A DNA stretch of 11,787 nt from Anaerolineales bacterium. GTDB lineage: Bacteria; Chloroflexota; Anaerolineae; Anaerolineales; E44-bin32. The stretch is from contig DAOUTT010000031.1 of assembly GCA_030668545.1 (NCBI GenBank), positions 1 to 11,787 on the forward strand, in the 5' to 3' direction. The position numbers were made by a program, and so were the translations under genes. A model generated the notes under the pieces. It saw nothing but the letters and a program-made list of their open reading frames with translations. It was not told the origin of the DNA and did not search any database. Shown piece by piece: positions 1 to 6,751 of this stretch. The first letter of the stretch is position 1; the number at the start of each line of letters is the position of its first letter.

Positions 1-1
1 C

Positions 2-1564
2 GATTCGTTAGGTCCGCGCAACAAACTCATCTTTGCGCCGGGATTGCTTGTGGGACATCGCCTCTCCTCATGCGATCGGATCTCAGTGGGTGGGAAGAGC
101 CCACTCACCGGCGGCGTCAAGGAGAGCAACGCCGGCGGGACAACGGGCTTAATGCTGGCCCATCTCGGTATCAAAGCGCTGCTTATCGAGGCCTCACCCA
201 CAGACGATCTCTGGCATATCCTGCTTCTGGACTCCCGGGGTGGTCGTTTTGAGCCCGCCGACGACCTCGCCGGAGAGGGCGTTTATCAAACCGCAGAGAA
301 AATTCACCAACGCTATGGATCCGGTATTGGAATTGCCCTCATCGGACCTGGAGGGCAGAGGCAGATGCTCGCCGCCGGCATCCAGAATCTCGATAAGGAC
401 GATGAGCCCTCGCGAATTAACGCCCGCGGCGGCTTAGGGGCTCTGATGGGCAGCAAAAGATTGCTCGCAGTTGTAATCGATGCTTCCTCTGGAGAACCGC
501 CCCAGCTTGTTAATGAGCCGCTCTTCAAACATGCGCAAAAACACTTTGTCGATAAGCTGCTCGAACACCCGCAAACGACCGTCTATGCCGATTACGGCAC
601 GGCGTCGATGACGATGCTGTGTGACGGCTTTGGCGCACTGCCAACGCGCAATTTTTCAAGCGGCACCTTCGAGGGCGCACAGGCAATCAGTGGCGATGCG
701 CTACGCGATCTACTGCTCGAGCGAGGCGGCGAGAGCCAGACCACGCATGCCTGCATGCCCGGCTGCACGATCCGCTGCTCGAACTGCTTCGCCGACGCGT
801 CGGGGAAGAAGATCGTTTCACCGATCGAATACGAGACGATCGCTTTGTTAGGAAGCAACCTGGGTATCGACGAGCTGGATGTGATCGCTCGTCTAAATTG
901 GGAACTTAACGACCTGGGGCTGGATACGATCGAAATCGGCGCAACCCTAGGTGTCGCCGCTGAGGCCGGGTTGATGGAGTTCGGCGACGGGGAGCGTGCT
1001 TTAGCTCTCGTTGAAGAAATTCGCAGGGATACGCCTCTCGGTCGAACCCTGGGGAATGGCGCTGCATTCACCGGATCAGCTCTGGGTGTACGGCGCGTTC
1101 CAACCGTGAAGGGGCAGGCGATTTCAGCCTACGATCCACGCGCGCTGAAGGGCACGGGGGTAACCTACGCAACATCCCCCCAGGGCGCCGACCATACGAC
1201 CGGGTTAACAATCCGCGCTAAAGTGAACCACCTGGACCCTCAAGGCCAGGTGGATGTCTCTCGCAGTGCGCAGATCAACATGGCCGGCTACGACACGCTG
1301 GGCGCGTGCCTTTTCAGCGGATTCGGATTTGCCGATGCGCCGGGCGCGATTCGCGATTTACTAATCGGTCGCTATGGATGGGATATTCCAGACGACATCC
1401 TTCAGCGGCTGGGTGAGGAAACCCTGCAGCTTGAGCGAGCCTTCAACCGTGCGGCGGGGTTCTCCGCTGCTGACGATCGCCTGCCAGAATGGATGACAAC
1501 CGAGCCGCTTCCACCACACAACCGTGTTTTTGACGTCGACGCGGAAGACCTGGATGGAATATAA
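2..1564 (+). CDS. Aldehyde:ferredoxin oxidoreductase family protein (5'-truncated by window edge)
   Basis: The frame is open from base 2, so the start lies outside the window. About 520 residues are visible; family members are usually around 600, so roughly the first 80 are missing. The visible N-terminus reads LGPRNKLIFAPGLLVG, followed by KSPLTGGVKESNAGG, both typical of the AOR N-terminal domain that binds the tungsto/molybdo-bis-pterin cofactor. Cysteines at 752, 764, 776 and 785 (CMPGC..RCSNC), with a distal one in DTLGAC (codon 1307-1309), fit the [4Fe-4S] cluster site. Known family members oxidise aldehydes or related carbonyl substrates to acids using ferredoxin, in the cytoplasm, often in anaerobes. 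Substrate and metal cannot be read from the sequence. Family assignment is firm. No partner gene (ferredoxin subunit, MoaD-like) follows it. The first cysteine spacing is x3 rather than the usual x2, and there is an extra fourth cysteine. Confidence 0.93.
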   Translation, partial: DSLGPRNKLIFAPGLLVGHRLSSCDRISVGGKSPLTGGVKESNAGGTTGLMLAHLGIKALLIEASPTDDLWHILLLDSRGGRFEPADDLAGEGVYQTAEKIHQRYGSGIGIALIGPGGQRQMLAAGIQNLDKDDEPSRINARGGLGALMGSKRLLAVVIDASSGEPPQLVNEPLFKHAQKHFVDKLLEHPQTTVYADYGTASMTMLCDGFGALPTRNFSSGTFEGAQAISGDALRDLLLERGGESQTTHACMPGCTIRCSNCFADASGKKIVSPIEYETIALLGSNLGIDELDVIARLNWELNDLGLDTIEIGATLGVAAEAGLMEFGDGERALALVEEIRRDTPLGRTLGNGAAFTGSALGVRRVPTVKGQAISAYDPRALKGTGVTYATSPQGADHTTGLTIRAKVNHLDPQGQVDVSRSAQINMAGYDTLGACLFSGFGFADAPGAIRDLLIGRYGWDIPDDILQRLGEETLQLERAFNRAAGFSAADDRLPEWMTTEPLPPHNRVFDVDAEDLDGI

Positions 1565-1842
1565 CGGCCAATCAGGATCTTCAGAAAGCATAATCGGACC
1601 TCCCTGTGGCATGCCCTCACATGGAAGTTGCCCGCTCCTCATGCTTTGAAAATCGCCTTCTTGCCAGGGTTCCCCCATACGGATGAGTAAAATCGAACGC
1701 TTTGGGGATACAGAGCCGGATAAAACCTCGTATACTGACTTCACAGTAAATGTGTTGAAACACATGCGCAAAGTGAAGATACTGATCGAATAGGACGCGA
1801 GGGGGATACCAACTACCAAGACAATCTGATAGTATTTTGTAA
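1565..1842. other. Non-coding stretch between the AOR gene and the riboswitch leader
   Basis: No convincing gene is seen on either strand; the only short frames lack ribosome sites and family features. There is no clear T-tracted terminator directly after the AOR stop. The stretch holds one palindromic element at 1739-1778 with a TATACT hexamer (1731-1736) just before it, listed separately. Together with 1843-2154 it makes almost 600 bases without a gene, which is unusually long for this compact window and suggests a regulated leader. Confidence 0.6.
1739..1778. promoter_or_regulatory. Nested palindrome, possible operator
   Basis: The core is ATGTGTTGAAACACAT (1750-1765): two perfect 7-bp arms separated by GA. 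It is nested in outer arms CTTCAC (1739-1744) and GTGAAG (1773-1778). The TGTGT-N4-ACACA spacing resembles sites of CRP/FNR-family regulators, though it matches no consensus exactly. A -10-like TATACT lies 3 bases upstream with no good -35 box, so activator dependence is conceivable. It could equally be a weak transcript-end hairpin for the AOR gene, but no T-tract follows. What is seen is the symmetry; function is inference. Confidence 0.4.
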
Positions 1843-1844
1843 GG

Positions 1845-1874
1845 TTGACGCAGAATATGCGTCGACGGTACCTG
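1845..1874 (+). promoter_or_regulatory. Candidate promoter with overlapping palindrome upstream of the riboswitch
   Basis: TTGACG (1845-1850) could be a -35 box, with a poor -10 (TACCTG at 1869-1874, spacing 18), just before the aptamer. The -35 overlaps a perfect inverted repeat, GACGCA-N5-TGCGTC (1847-1863), immediately followed by two six-base palindromes (GTCGAC, GGTACC). A repressor or activator site overlapping the promoter would fit, but the -10 is weak and the assignment is tentative. Confidence 0.3.
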
Positions 1875-1892
1875 AAAAACTGAATAGCCCGA

Positions 1893-1988
1893 CTCAGCGA
1901 AATGGCATAACCACCGAAAGGTGGCGACGCAAAGCATTAGGGTCTAAAGCTGAATACCTCAGCCACGACAGCCTGCTACCGAAACGAG
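1893..1988 (+). ncRNA. Cyclic di-GMP-I (GEMM) riboswitch aptamer
   Basis: The RNA matches the GEMM-I consensus in order. ATGGCATAACC is followed by a P2 hairpin with a GAAA tetraloop (CCACC-GAAA-GGTGG, 1911-1924). Next come the hallmark GACGCAAAGC (1926-1935) and GGGTCTAAA (1940-1948). A P3 hairpin has GCTGA (1949-1953) pairing with TCAGC (1959-1963). The end is CGACAGCCTGCTACCGA. By alignment to the Vibrio Vc2 aptamer, the guanine-contacting position 20 is G (1904), and the intercalating A47 is A1931. G at position 20 is the c-di-GMP form, whereas the cGAMP-preferring GEMM-Ib variant usually has A. P1 is weak. The aptamer sits upstream of a terminator and the TadE/TadG-like operon, which suits control of surface structures by c-di-GMP. 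Confidence 0.88.
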
Positions 1989-2009
1989 AAGGTATGACTT
2001 GAATTCTCT

Positions 2010-2043
2010 AACCGTGTAGCGTCCTATTGCTCACGGTTTTTTC
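2010..2043 (+). terminator. Intrinsic terminator forming the riboswitch expression platform
   Basis: AACCGTG (2010-2016) pairs with CACGGTT (2032-2038). The helix extends by AGC (2018-2020) with GCT (2029-2031) around a bulged T, and a run of T follows (2037-2042). It lies about 20 bases after the aptamer and 112 bases before the first operon start, the position expected for a transcription-attenuating platform. Its 5' arm overlaps an alternative pairing with the aptamer 3' segment (1975-1981 with 2013-2020, plus GAGAA 1986-1990 with TTCTC 2004-2008). Confidence 0.8.
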
Positions 2044-2154
2044 GTTTACCGGGGCGGAGGGTCCAGGGTACAGAACCGTGAGCAACGCGGTTGGTGAAGA
2101 GAATTGGTGAGTGGAATAAACGAAATGAGAAGCTTGAAGGGTAAGAGGTCCACG

Positions 2155-2616
2155 ATGACTAAGCGACACAGAAAAGGGCAGGGGTTGGTGGAATTCGCTC
2201 TCGTCATGCCCATATTTCTAACGCTCATAATGGGCATCGTTGAGTTTGGTCGTTTGATGATCATCTACACCGGTGCAGCCACGGCCAGTCGAGAAGCGGC
2301 GCGCTACGGCGCATCTGTGGGAATCAGCCCGTCCGGAATCGAACACTTCCGGGACTGCGATGGGATCCGAGCTACGGCTAAAAGAATATCCGGACTCACT
2401 CCTATTGAGGACAGTGACATCACGATCCAATATGACAACCCCTCAACCGGCTTCTTTGAAGCTTCCTGTCCACCCAGCAAGTTTGAGCTCGGTGACCGGA
2501 TCGTCGTGCAAGTCAATCTTACTTTCGACCCGATCGTCCCGTTGATCGACGTCCCGCCGATTCCAATCTCGTCGGAAACAAAACGAACCGTCCTACGGGA
2601 TATCTATATTAAATAA
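2155..2616 (+). CDS. TadE-like pseudopilin
   Basis: About 153 residues. The start at 2155 is chosen because AAGAGG lies 6-7 bases upstream; the alternatives at 2104 (TTG) and 2125 (ATG) lack a well-placed site. A basic N-terminus (MTKRHRKG) is followed by QGLVEFALVMPIF and a single membrane helix (about residues 11-36), then EFGRLMIIYTGAATASREAARYGAS, the classic TadE signature. Gly8 followed by Gln9, with Glu13 at +5, fits cleavage by a prepilin peptidase of the TadV type. The extracytoplasmic part is mostly beta-strand with two cysteines. TadE proteins are minor pseudopilins of Tad/Flp pilus assembly. It is first in a three-gene operon (48 bases to the next gene) behind a c-di-GMP riboswitch. 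The family call is firm; a role in an actual pilus is inferred. Confidence 0.9.
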   Translation: MTKRHRKGQGLVEFALVMPIFLTLIMGIVEFGRLMIIYTGAATASREAARYGASVGISPSGIEHFRDCDGIRATAKRISGLTPIEDSDITIQYDNPSTGFFEASCPPSKFELGDRIVVQVNLTFDPIVPLIDVPPIPISSETKRTVLRDIYIK

Positions 2617-2664
2617 CCCTGTAGGGAACAGCACTTATTTTTACCAGGAAGAGGAGCGCACATC

Positions 2665-3078
2665 ATGAAGACGGAAAAAGAGCGCAAAGGAGAACGAGGC
2701 CAGAGTCTCACCGAGTTTGCTGTTGGGGTGACCTTCATCCTGGTCCTGCTTGCCGGCGGCATGGACTTCGGTCGTGCCTATTTTAGCTACATCAGCATCC
2801 GTGATGCGGCTCAAGAGGGCGCGGCCTATGCTTCCATTGCTCCTGCCGACGTCACCGGTATTCGAGGCCGAGTTCGCGATACTTCCGCGAACCCTATCGA
2901 TCTTTCAGCGTTCGGCGATGATCAAATTGATATTGTTATCTCGGGCAGCGCCTGTGCCGGCAATACCATCAGCGTGACGGTGGAGTACGACTTCAACATC
3001 GTTGCCCCTTTCATCGCCGGCAACATCCTGCACCTGGAAGCGGAAGCCATCGATACAATCCTTCAGCCGCCTTGCTGA
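2665..3078 (+). CDS. Second TadE-like pseudopilin
   Basis: 137 residues, with a strong ribosome site (AGGAAGAGGAG) shortly before the ATG. The N-terminus reads KGERGQSLTEFAVGVTFILVLLAGGMDFGRAYFSYISIRDAAQEGAAYASI: a basic segment, Gly12/Gln13 as the likely prepilin-peptidase site with Glu17 at +5, one membrane helix (about 15-38), then the TadE-type helix rich in Ala. The remainder is a short beta-rich domain with one internal cysteine, and cysteine is also the last residue (C137). It may pair with the upstream TadE-like protein as a TadE/TadF-like heteromer, which is inference. Forty bases separate it from the TadG-like gene. It is divergent enough from its neighbour that it is not a recent duplicate. 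Confidence 0.88.
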   Translation: MKTEKERKGERGQSLTEFAVGVTFILVLLAGGMDFGRAYFSYISIRDAAQEGAAYASIAPADVTGIRGRVRDTSANPIDLSAFGDDQIDIVISGSACAGNTISVTVEYDFNIVAPFIAGNILHLEAEAIDTILQPPC

Positions 3079-3118
3079 ACAATCTGGGGCGTTTAAACAC
3101 ATGAAAAGGTGGTGTAAA

Positions 3119-4429
3119 ATGAAGAGAAGGCGTTCTGAATCAGGTCAGTCTTACATCATCATGGCGCTCATGATGGTCGGCATGCTGGGTTTTTCTGCAT
3201 TAGCAATTGATGGCGGCATGCTCTATCATGAGCACCGGCGTGCGCAAAATGCCGCGGACGCAGCCGCCATGGCAGCAGCCCTCGCCAAGGTAAAAAGCCA
3301 ACCGCTCGGCACCGTAGCGCTGACCAGCACTACAAGCAACGACTTCGTTACCACAGCGCAAGCCTGCAGCCCTGCAGGATTAGATTGCATTCTGGGTGTC
3401 GGGACCGATCTTACCATCGAGGTGACCAACCCGCCGCGTGTAGGCCTATACGCCGGGAATCCCGAATATATACGTGTATTTATCGAGCATAAAGTAAATA
3501 CCAACTTCGCCCACCTCGTTTTCTCCGGAGGATTGCACGACGCCGCCGAGGCCGTGTCGCGCGTCTGGCCTACGCAGAATTTCACGCCAGGGTACGCTAT
3601 CTTCGCCACCACCGCCCATGATTGCAAGGGTGTTTGGTTCTCAGGAACAGGAGACACCAACGTTGTCGGCGGCGGTGTTTTTTCGAATTCCGATGCCGCC
3701 AGCGCGAGCTGCCAATCCGGCGTACAGGGCGGCGGCGGCGCGATAAACGTAAGCCCGGCACCGCATGGAATCGAAGTCGTGGGGACGTTTGACATGGGCG
3801 GGAGCGGCGCGGTGAATCCTTCACCCATCGAACACGCACCGAAACAACGCATTCGACCCATGATGGGCACCCCCGACTGCAGCGATCTCTGGGATTATGG
3901 GTCCATGAAAATCAACAGCGCCGGCGCGCATACGATCCTACCCGGTCGGTACTCAGAAATCACGGTGTTGGCCGGAGCGGACGTCACCATGAAACCCGGG
4001 ATGTACTGCGTCTACGGCAACAAAGGCTTCACAAGCAACGGCGGCTCGATCACGGGCATCGATGTTTTCATCTATATGGAGGACGGCGGATTTGACCTTG
4101 GCGGCAATACGCTCGTCGACCTCAGCGCCGTGGAACCTCCCGATAGTCTGGTGGACCCTTCAAATAACGACTGGGCGGGCATGCTTCTGTACATTGACCC
4201 CAATAACACCAACCCGATTACAATCACCGGTGCATCAAACACACAATATACCGGAACGATCTACGCCCCATCCTCTCTGGTCACGCTGGAGGGCGGGGGC
4301 ACGACGATGGGGATCAACGCCCAGATAATTGGAGATTCGGTAATCATCACCGGCAACGCAGAACTTAATCTCACTTACGACGAGAGCAAACTTTTCTTTC
4401 TGCCGCCGGCGCTCGACCTGGTGAAGTAA
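3119..4429 (+). CDS. TadG-like Flp-pilus-associated protein with beta-rich exodomain
   Basis: 436 residues from the ATG at 3119, preferred because AAGGTGGTG lies 5 bases upstream; an in-frame ATG at 3101 has only a distant GGGG. The N-terminus (RRRSESGQSYIIMALMMVGMLGFSALAIDGGMLYHEHRRAQNAADAAAMAAA) is the TadG/TadE-like putative pilus-assembly domain with one membrane helix (about 12-32). The +5 position after Gly9 is Ile, not Glu, so peptidase processing is doubtful. From about residue 155 to the end the protein is Gly/Asn/Thr-rich, with many short strands and a closing GTIYAPSSLVTLEGGGTTMG..AQIIGDSVIITGNAELNLTYDE. This resembles beta-solenoid domains that accompany pilus-like N-termini in other bacteria. 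I see no von Willebrand MIDAS motif. It is probably a surface-exposed adhesin or scaffold tethered to the membrane. Last gene of the operon; a strong terminator follows. Confidence 0.8.
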   Translation: MKRRRSESGQSYIIMALMMVGMLGFSALAIDGGMLYHEHRRAQNAADAAAMAAALAKVKSQPLGTVALTSTTSNDFVTTAQACSPAGLDCILGVGTDLTIEVTNPPRVGLYAGNPEYIRVFIEHKVNTNFAHLVFSGGLHDAAEAVSRVWPTQNFTPGYAIFATTAHDCKGVWFSGTGDTNVVGGGVFSNSDAASASCQSGVQGGGGAINVSPAPHGIEVVGTFDMGGSGAVNPSPIEHAPKQRIRPMMGTPDCSDLWDYGSMKINSAGAHTILPGRYSEITVLAGADVTMKPGMYCVYGNKGFTSNGGSITGIDVFIYMEDGGFDLGGNTLVDLSAVEPPDSLVDPSNNDWAGMLLYIDPNNTNPITITGASNTQYTGTIYAPSSLVTLEGGGTTMGINAQIIGDSVIITGNAELNLTYDESKLFFLPPALDLVK

Positions 4430-4504
4430 ACTGAATAAACATAAGGATGGTGGTTGCTGTTAGCTGCTAAATCCATCTGAAAATTCCTCACCGGTTAAAC
4501 CAAC

Positions 4505-4543
4505 ATGGTGCGCTGATCGCAACAAGATCAGCGCACCATTTCT
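4505..4543 (+). terminator. Strong intrinsic terminator of the Tad-like operon
   Basis: A perfect 14-bp inverted repeat, ATGGTGCGCTGATC (4505-4518) and its complement (4526-4539), with a 7-base loop, ends in TTTCT. It lies 75 bases after the TadG-like stop and about 60 bases past the end of the converging minus-strand gene. It may block read-through from both sides, though the T-tract favours the plus strand. Confidence 0.85.
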
Positions 4544-4605
4544 AAAATAACCTTAATCCCCGGTCAGAATTGCCGGAGAAAACAGTTTGCGTTTATTGTT
4601 CCGGT

Positions 4606-5469
4606 CTACTCTGGTAAATCCCAGTAGGCATATTCATCGAAAAGGACCGTCATGTTCTCGGTGTCTGTCGATCCGACAGCCAGTCCAATGCGTACGCCTT
4701 CCGTATAAGCGCTGTCCTGGATTTCCGCAAGCTTGACGCCGTTAATGTAAATCCAGAAGTTGTTGTCCTTTGCGCCTACGCCGATCCGGTTGGTTTGTCC
4801 CGGTCCAGCGTTGATCGCACCGCTGGTCTCCGGTCCTGCGACGTAGTGCACGGCAGTGCCGTCGATGTTGGCCATCACGAAACGACCGTCACAGGTGAGC
4901 AGTAATGCGTATCCTCGCCTTGTATCGGGTCCTCGGAAGAAGAGTCCCCAGTGATCGATGCCCTCACATACGGCCGGTGAAGTGGCGGTCACTTCCAGAT
5001 AGTAGTCGGTGACCTTGGGCCAGGTGAGTTCCCAGCAAGTGACCGATGTAAAGTCTGGCGCGCCCTTGGCGGTCATTTGGAATTTACCGCCCGTAATCTC
5101 GGACTTAAAGCAATCATTGTCGTAAACATCCCAATTATCGTCATTGTCGAAATTATCCAGAAATACCGGCGATCCGAGGATGTCGCGGGGGTCGCCCGAG
5201 ATCGGTGTGGGGGTCGGTCCTTCTGTAGGCAGCGGTGGGGGAATGGCTGTATCTACCGGGACGGCTGGGCCCTCGGTGGATGGGGGCTGCGAAGAGGGTC
5301 CAGCTATATTGATGACCAGCAAAAGCAGGAGTAGCGCAATTACAACCCCGACGAGAATGTAGAGCAGGGTGTGTTTATTGCCGCCTCCGTCACTAGCTTC
5401 TTGCGGTGCGGGCGGTGGTGGTTGCACAGGTTGTTCGGGTTGCACAGGTTGTTCGGTTTGTTCAGTCAT
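4606..5469 (-). CDS. Single-pass membrane protein with lectin/glucanase-like exodomain
   Basis: 287 residues, with GGAGGAG placed 6 bases before the ATG. Residues 1-30 are a Gln/Pro-rich cytoplasmic segment (PVQPEQPVQPPPPAPQ). Residues 33-56 are one hydrophobic helix. Residues 57-95 are a Pro/Thr/Ser linker (PTEGPTPTPIS), and residues 100-287 are a beta-rich domain starting VFLDNFDNDDNWDVYDNDCF. That opening and WGLFFRGPDTRRGYALLLTCDGRF..NRIGVGAKDNNFWIYINGVKL are typical of concanavalin-A-like or DUF1080-type jelly rolls that bind or cleave glycans. Catalytic residues are not evident, so binding is likelier than hydrolysis. Four cysteines (120, 145, 168, 193) could form disulfides outside the cell. 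It lies 118 bases downstream of the glycosyltransferase on the same strand, so the two may be co-transcribed. Exact function unknown. Confidence 0.75.
   Translation of the reverse strand: MTEQTEQPVQPEQPVQPPPPAPQEASDGGGNKHTLLYILVGVVIALLLLLLVINIAGPSSQPPSTEGPAVPVDTAIPPPLPTEGPTPTPISGDPRDILGSPVFLDNFDNDDNWDVYDNDCFKSEITGGKFQMTAKGAPDFTSVTCWELTWPKVTDYYLEVTATSPAVCEGIDHWGLFFRGPDTRRGYALLLTCDGRFVMANIDGTAVHYVAGPETSGAINAGPGQTNRIGVGAKDNNFWIYINGVKLAEIQDSAYTEGVRIGLAVGSTDTENMTVLFDEYAYWDLPE
5420..5455. repeat. Two perfect 18-bp tandem copies inside the membrane-protein gene
   Basis: The 18-bp unit 5420-5437 is repeated without change at 5438-5455. It encodes the duplicated PVQPEQ-type segment in the cytoplasmic tail of the minus-strand protein. 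Perfect identity suggests recent slippage and likely length variation between strains. Confidence 0.85.
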
Positions 5470-5587
5470 GTTGTCTCCTCCAAGAGAGCTTCACTGTAAT
5501 TCTACCGTAAATTCGTTTTATCCTAGCCTTTTTAGATGCGGAATGAATCATTGCTCGCCGCAACGAAATTAAATCGCGGCGCACACA

Positions 5588-6751
5588 TCACCGTTCCTGA
5601 CCTCGGCTCTCCCAACTGTCAAGCGCGGTCTTATAAGCATCAAGCATGCGCGCGGTCGCATCTGAGATGGAATAGCGCTTAACGGCCCGGAGCGCCTGTT
5701 TACTTAATTCCCTCTGTCGTCCTGGAACCGCCAAAATATCCACAACCTCCCGCGCAAATGTTTCCGGCTTATTCTCTGTGAGAACGCCGCCGCCTTCGGT
5801 CAAAACATCGACCGCCCCGGGCGCCCGTACTGCCACCACAGGAAGGCCGGAAGCCATGGCTTCGATGATGACCAGCCCCTGTGTCTCCGTCGTGGAAGGG
5901 AAGACAAACACGTCAGCAGCGGCATAATAGTCGGGGACATCCTCGTGCGGCACCGCTCCAGCGAAGATCACAAGATCCTTAAAGCCAAACTTTGCCACCT
6001 TGGCTTTCAGCGCCCCTTCATAAGGGCCTCTTCCCAGCAGAAGCAGCCGCACTCCCGGTCGTTGTTTCTGGATCAGGGTGAATGCCTGCAAGAGCATATC
6101 AAGCCCTTTCTCGCGAGCCAGACGACCGACAAAAAGAAGCACATCTTTTCCCTCTAATCCGAAGCTCGCGCGGACCTTCCCTGGTTGAATATCTTGAAAT
6201 TTCACCAGATCGACTGGCGTGGGGACGACGGATACTCCCCGCTCGATATCATAGTCTTTAGCGAGCATCTCGCGAATGCTCTCTGTAGGAACGACGACGT
6301 GCTCACAATTCCGCAGATAACGCTTGATGAACTCATCTGTGATAAGCCCCGCCAATTTCGAGCCGATTGGTGTGTACTCCTGGACATATTTCTCATACTG
6401 CGTATGAAAGGTGAATACCAGGGGAATGTTCAATGAGCGCGCAAAGGAAATGGCCAGATCACCCATCCATATCGGATGCTGGGAGTGGATCAACGCCGGT
6501 TTTACCCCTTCCACGGTCGGTTCTATTAGGTTTTTTAACGGTACGATAATCGAGATATCAAGTTGATTGGACAGGTCGAGGGATGGAAAACGGAAAATGT
6601 AGGGCTCCGCATCATCATATCCCTCGTATTCAGGCGCGAAGATGTGGACTTCATGCCCCGCGGCGATGAGACCTTTCCGAAACAGCATGATCGAATTAAC
6701 GACGCCGCTGATCGACGGTAAATAAGCGTTGGAGAAAATAGCGATGCGCAT
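5588..6751 (-). CDS. GT4-family glycosyltransferase, probably glycolipid synthesis
   Basis: 387 residues. The ATG at 6751 is chosen because GGGGAGGA lies 6 bases upstream; a TTG at 6778 precedes that site and is unlikely. The N-terminal Rossmann half starts MRIAIFSNAYLPSISGVVNSIM, with the Gly-rich acceptor loop. The motif VGRLAREKGLDMLLQAF (about 208-224) and ETQGLVIIEAMASGLPVVA, containing the EX7E pair Glu289/Glu297, define a retaining GT-B enzyme of family GT4. HSQHPIWMG..FTFHTQYEKYVQEY resembles 1,2-diacylglycerol glucosyl- or mannosyltransferases, so a membrane-associated enzyme adding sugar to a lipid is the best guess. Donor and acceptor are not certain. It is divergent from a patatin-type lipase gene and upstream of the lectin-like membrane protein, consistent with envelope lipid or glycan work. 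Confidence 0.88.
   Translation of the reverse strand: MRIAIFSNAYLPSISGVVNSIMLFRKGLIAAGHEVHIFAPEYEGYDDAEPYIFRFPSLDLSNQLDISIIVPLKNLIEPTVEGVKPALIHSQHPIWMGDLAISFARSLNIPLVFTFHTQYEKYVQEYTPIGSKLAGLITDEFIKRYLRNCEHVVVPTESIREMLAKDYDIERGVSVVPTPVDLVKFQDIQPGKVRASFGLEGKDVLLFVGRLAREKGLDMLLQAFTLIQKQRPGVRLLLLGRGPYEGALKAKVAKFGFKDLVIFAGAVPHEDVPDYYAAADVFVFPSTTETQGLVIIEAMASGLPVVAVRAPGAVDVLTEGGGVLTENKPETFAREVVDILAVPGRQRELSKQALRAVKRYSISDATARMLDAYKTALDSWESRGQER

Noticed and set aside
592..1071. Long minus-strand open frame antisense to the AOR gene
   Set aside because: Ser/Arg/Pro-rich composition with no family features; it mirrors the codon pattern of the well-supported AOR frame.
1621..1683. Short plus-strand ATG frame of about 20 codons after the AOR gene
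   Set aside because: No ribosome site, no recognisable features and too short to support.
1361..1937. Two overlapping minus-strand open frames covering the AOR end and the leader
   Set aside because: No recognisable motifs or ribosome sites, and the second overlaps the riboswitch and its upstream palindromes.
3226..3870. 214-residue minus-strand open frame opposite the TadG-like gene
   Set aside because: Low-complexity Pro/Ala/Cys composition and no ribosome site; the plus-strand frame has clear pilus-assembly features.
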